This document shows positions 5,638-6,914 of a DNA stretch of 6,914 nucleotides, piece by piece. Position 1 is the stretch's first letter; each line of letters begins with the position of its first letter. Location of the stretch: assembly GCA_023511325.1 (NCBI GenBank), contig JAIMBU010000136.1:1-6914 (forward strand), given 5' to 3'. This DNA comes from Gorillibacterium sp. (GTDB lineage: Bacteria; Bacillota; Bacilli; Paenibacillales; NBRC-103111). The notes under the pieces are model-generated. The model was given only the letters and a program-made list of their open reading frames with translations, did not search any database and had not been told where the DNA came from. Position numbers and translations under genes: made by a program.

Positions 5638-6282
5638 GTGAACAAATGGAATAAATGGTTGGAGACTCTGCTAGGTGGAGGCGCCAAAGGAGAGGTTAAG
5701 AAGCCGCACTTATTCCGCTGGTTGATCATGCTTGGTTTAGCAGGGGCTTTATTGATGGTTTTAAATCAGATGACAGTTAAAGAAGTAGATCCAATCGGAA
5801 CGGGAAGGGCATCCCCAGTACAAGGAGATGATGCAGGCGCTCCAGTGCTTGGCGGAGAGGGAAGTAAAGAGCGAACAACCTTTCGTGAATATGAGCAAGC
5901 CTATGAATCTGAATTAAAAGAGCTTTTACAGAAGATTGTCGGAGTGGGCAGCGTAGAGGTTATGGTGACGATCGATTCCACCGAAGAATTGGTGGTTGAG
6001 AAATCATTGAAGCAGACGCGACAGACGACAAATGAGAAGGACCAGACTGGAGCAACCAGACAGATTACCGATATATCCAACAGTGGTGAAGTCGTGCTCT
6101 ATCAAGTATCAGGCAATCAAACCCCAGTGATTATTAAATATATTAAGCCGAAAATCAGGGGCGTTGCTGTTGTTGCCAAGGGTGCAGAAAACTTGACAGT
6201 CAAAAAGTTGCTAGTGGAGGCTGTGGAGCGAGGACTTGATGTTCCGATAAGTAGAATCTCCATTCTTCCCAGTAAACAATAA
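5638..6282 (+). CDS. spoIIIAG: Stage III sporulation protein AG, ring protein of the feeding tube
   Basis: A 214-residue protein (B. subtilis 229) with one membrane helix (about 25-45) and a large soluble domain facing the forespore. Known SpoIIIAG assembles into a large ring in the space between the two membranes. It belongs to the ring-building-motif family shared with EscJ/PrgK and FliF. Visible features: a variable linker (48-80), a helix 84-101, GVGSVEVMVTID (102-113), then an inserted beta-rich region (115-168) with EVVLYQVSGNQTPVII (151-166). The second half of the fold is IRGVAVVAKGAENLTVKKLL (173-192), helix to 199, and VPISRISILPSKQ at the end. The start is GTG 5638 after a perfect GGAGGTGAT; ATG 5620 would add six residues and is unlikely. 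It lies 25 bases after spoIIIAF. Confidence 0.96.
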   Translation: MNKWNKWLETLLGGGAKGEVKKPHLFRWLIMLGLAGALLMVLNQMTVKEVDPIGTGRASPVQGDDAGAPVLGGEGSKERTTFREYEQAYESELKELLQKIVGVGSVEVMVTIDSTEELVVEKSLKQTRQTTNEKDQTGATRQITDISNSGEVVLYQVSGNQTPVIIKYIKPKIRGVAVVAKGAENLTVKKLLVEAVERGLDVPISRISILPSKQ

Positions 6283-6290
6283 TGAATAGG

Positions 6291-6307
6291 TCGCCGGAAA
6301 CCGGCGG
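6291..6307 (+). other. Small GC-rich hairpin between spoIIIAG and spoIIIAH
   Basis: CGCCGG (6292-6297), AAA, CCGGCG (6301-6306) form a perfect 6-bp stem with a three-base loop; T6291 and G6307 add a U-G pair. It lies 9 bases after the spoIIIAG stop and ends 10 bases before the spoIIIAH ribosome binding site. No T-run follows, so it is not a terminator. It could slow RNA decay from the 3' side or set the AG:AH ratio; this is inference. Confidence 0.5.
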
Positions 6308-6316
6308 GAAAACCAA

Positions 6317-6324
6317 GAGGAGGA
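6317..6324 (+). promoter_or_regulatory. Ribosome binding site of spoIIIAH
   Basis: GAGGAGGA lies 7 bases before ATG 6332. It indicates strong, independent initiation at the last gene of the operon. Confidence 0.8.
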
Positions 6325-6331
6325 TTTAGCG

Positions 6332-6914
6332 ATGAATTCGAAGCGTCAAACAATATGGCTGGTTTCTATGCTTAGCTTAATGGTCGTCCTTTCCGCGTAC
6401 TATCTTTTTACAGATGACGTAGATAAGCTGAATACCGCATCCGATCAGACCCAGACCGATCAGATTAATGTGGACTCCAAACAAATAGATACTGCAGCAG
6501 CAGATACGAGTAATACCGCAGTTACTGACAAAGCGACCGAAGCTAATGGGGATGCCACACAAGCCCAAACTGAGGCATTGGGAGACACGGATACGATAGA
6601 TCCCGTACAAAGTATAACGGACAATGCGGATGCTGTGGCTAACGCCAATAGCGATGCTGAAGCACTGCAAGCCGACACTAACGACAAAGCAGCAGATGCA
6701 GCTGAAGATCCCACTGCCGCCGACCCCACTAGCGGACAAGTGGCAGCAGGTGACAGCGAAGCTCAGACGACATTGACTGATGCAGAGATCCTGCAGAAGG
6801 TTGAGAGTCAAGGCCAAGCAGCCGGAGATTATTTCGCTTATCAGCAATTGACTAATACCGAAGAGCTACAGAAGCAAATGGATCAGTTGCAAACAGTCAT
6901 GACCAACTCTGATG
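6332..6914 (+). CDS. spoIIIAH: Stage III sporulation protein AH, N-terminal part, cut by window edge
   Basis: The first 194 codons are present and the frame is open at the right edge. SpoIIIAH sits in the mother-cell membrane and its C-terminal ring-building domain binds SpoIIQ from the forespore, forming the zipper and channel across the intermembrane space. Visible parts: the N-terminal block MNSKRQTIWLVSMLSLMVV (1-19) with a single membrane helix (about 8-26), ending in SAYYLF. A long hydrophilic linker follows (about 27-145), rich in Asp, Ala, Thr and Asn. Then comes the start of the conserved domain, with DYFAYQQL (166-173) and a charged helix TEELQKQMDQLQTVM (176-190). The linker alone makes the protein clearly longer than the B. 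subtilis protein (218 residues) once its missing C-terminus is added. The start is fixed by GAGGAGGA. It is the expected last gene of the operon. Confidence 0.95.
   Translation, partial: MNSKRQTIWLVSMLSLMVVLSAYYLFTDDVDKLNTASDQTQTDQINVDSKQIDTAAADTSNTAVTDKATEANGDATQAQTEALGDTDTIDPVQSITDNADAVANANSDAEALQADTNDKAADAAEDPTAADPTSGQVAAGDSEAQTTLTDAEILQKVESQGQAAGDYFAYQQLTNTEELQKQMDQLQTVMTNSD

Noticed and set aside
6377..6847. Long minus-strand open frame (156 codons) and a second one at 6460-6729
   Set aside because: They lie opposite the spoIIIAH linker. The repetitive Ala/Asp/Thr codon use leaves few stops on the other strand; the products are Ser/Ala/Val/Ile/Cys/Gly-rich nonsense without a family signature.

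Overview
The window is a piece of an endospore-forming Firmicutes chromosome and resembles Paenibacillus or a close relative. This is an inference from three things: a complete spoIIIA locus, a SpoIIIAH N-terminus of the type I associate with Paenibacillus, and mid-range base composition with strong AGGAGGTGAT-type ribosome binding sites. No mobile element, RNA gene or CRISPR array was seen.

Layout. Positions 1-1281 carry two minus-strand genes: a DUF441/UPF0756 (YtwI-like) membrane protein, cut by the left edge, and upstream of it a divergent member of the 2-phosphosulfolactate phosphatase (ComB) family. A stable hairpin lies between them. Positions 1282-1527 form the divergent intergenic region. 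It holds a good match to a sigma-E promoter (-35 TCATATT, 15-bp spacer, -10 CATATAGT), a perfect 9-bp A/T inverted repeat touching the -35, and an unrecognised 51-codon reading frame whose stop codon lies inside the -10 element.

Positions 1528-6914 carry, all on the plus strand and tightly packed, spoIIIAA, AB, AC, AD, AE, AF, AG and the first 194 codons of spoIIIAH. These genes encode the mother-cell half of the SpoIIIA-SpoIIQ channel (the 'feeding tube') that spans the two membranes around the engulfed forespore and is needed for late forespore (sigma-G) gene expression. SpoIIIAA is the cytosolic ATPase, SpoIIIAB a GspF-like platform protein, SpoIIIAC/AD/AE polytopic membrane components, and SpoIIIAF/AG/AH membrane-anchored ring proteins whose soluble domains lie between the two membranes. 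AH is the one expected to contact forespore SpoIIQ.

The locus is conventional and I did not find an undescribed system. The points that deserve a second look are lineage-specific. The ComB homologue has lost acidic residues in family motifs. SpoIIIAF has an Ala/Glu/Gln-rich insertion within its ring-building domain. SpoIIIAH has a very long, Asp-rich, aromatic-free linker. The sigma-E promoter region contains the overlapping small ORF and the inverted repeat. Several true starts (AC, AD, AF, AG) differ from the longest reading frame.
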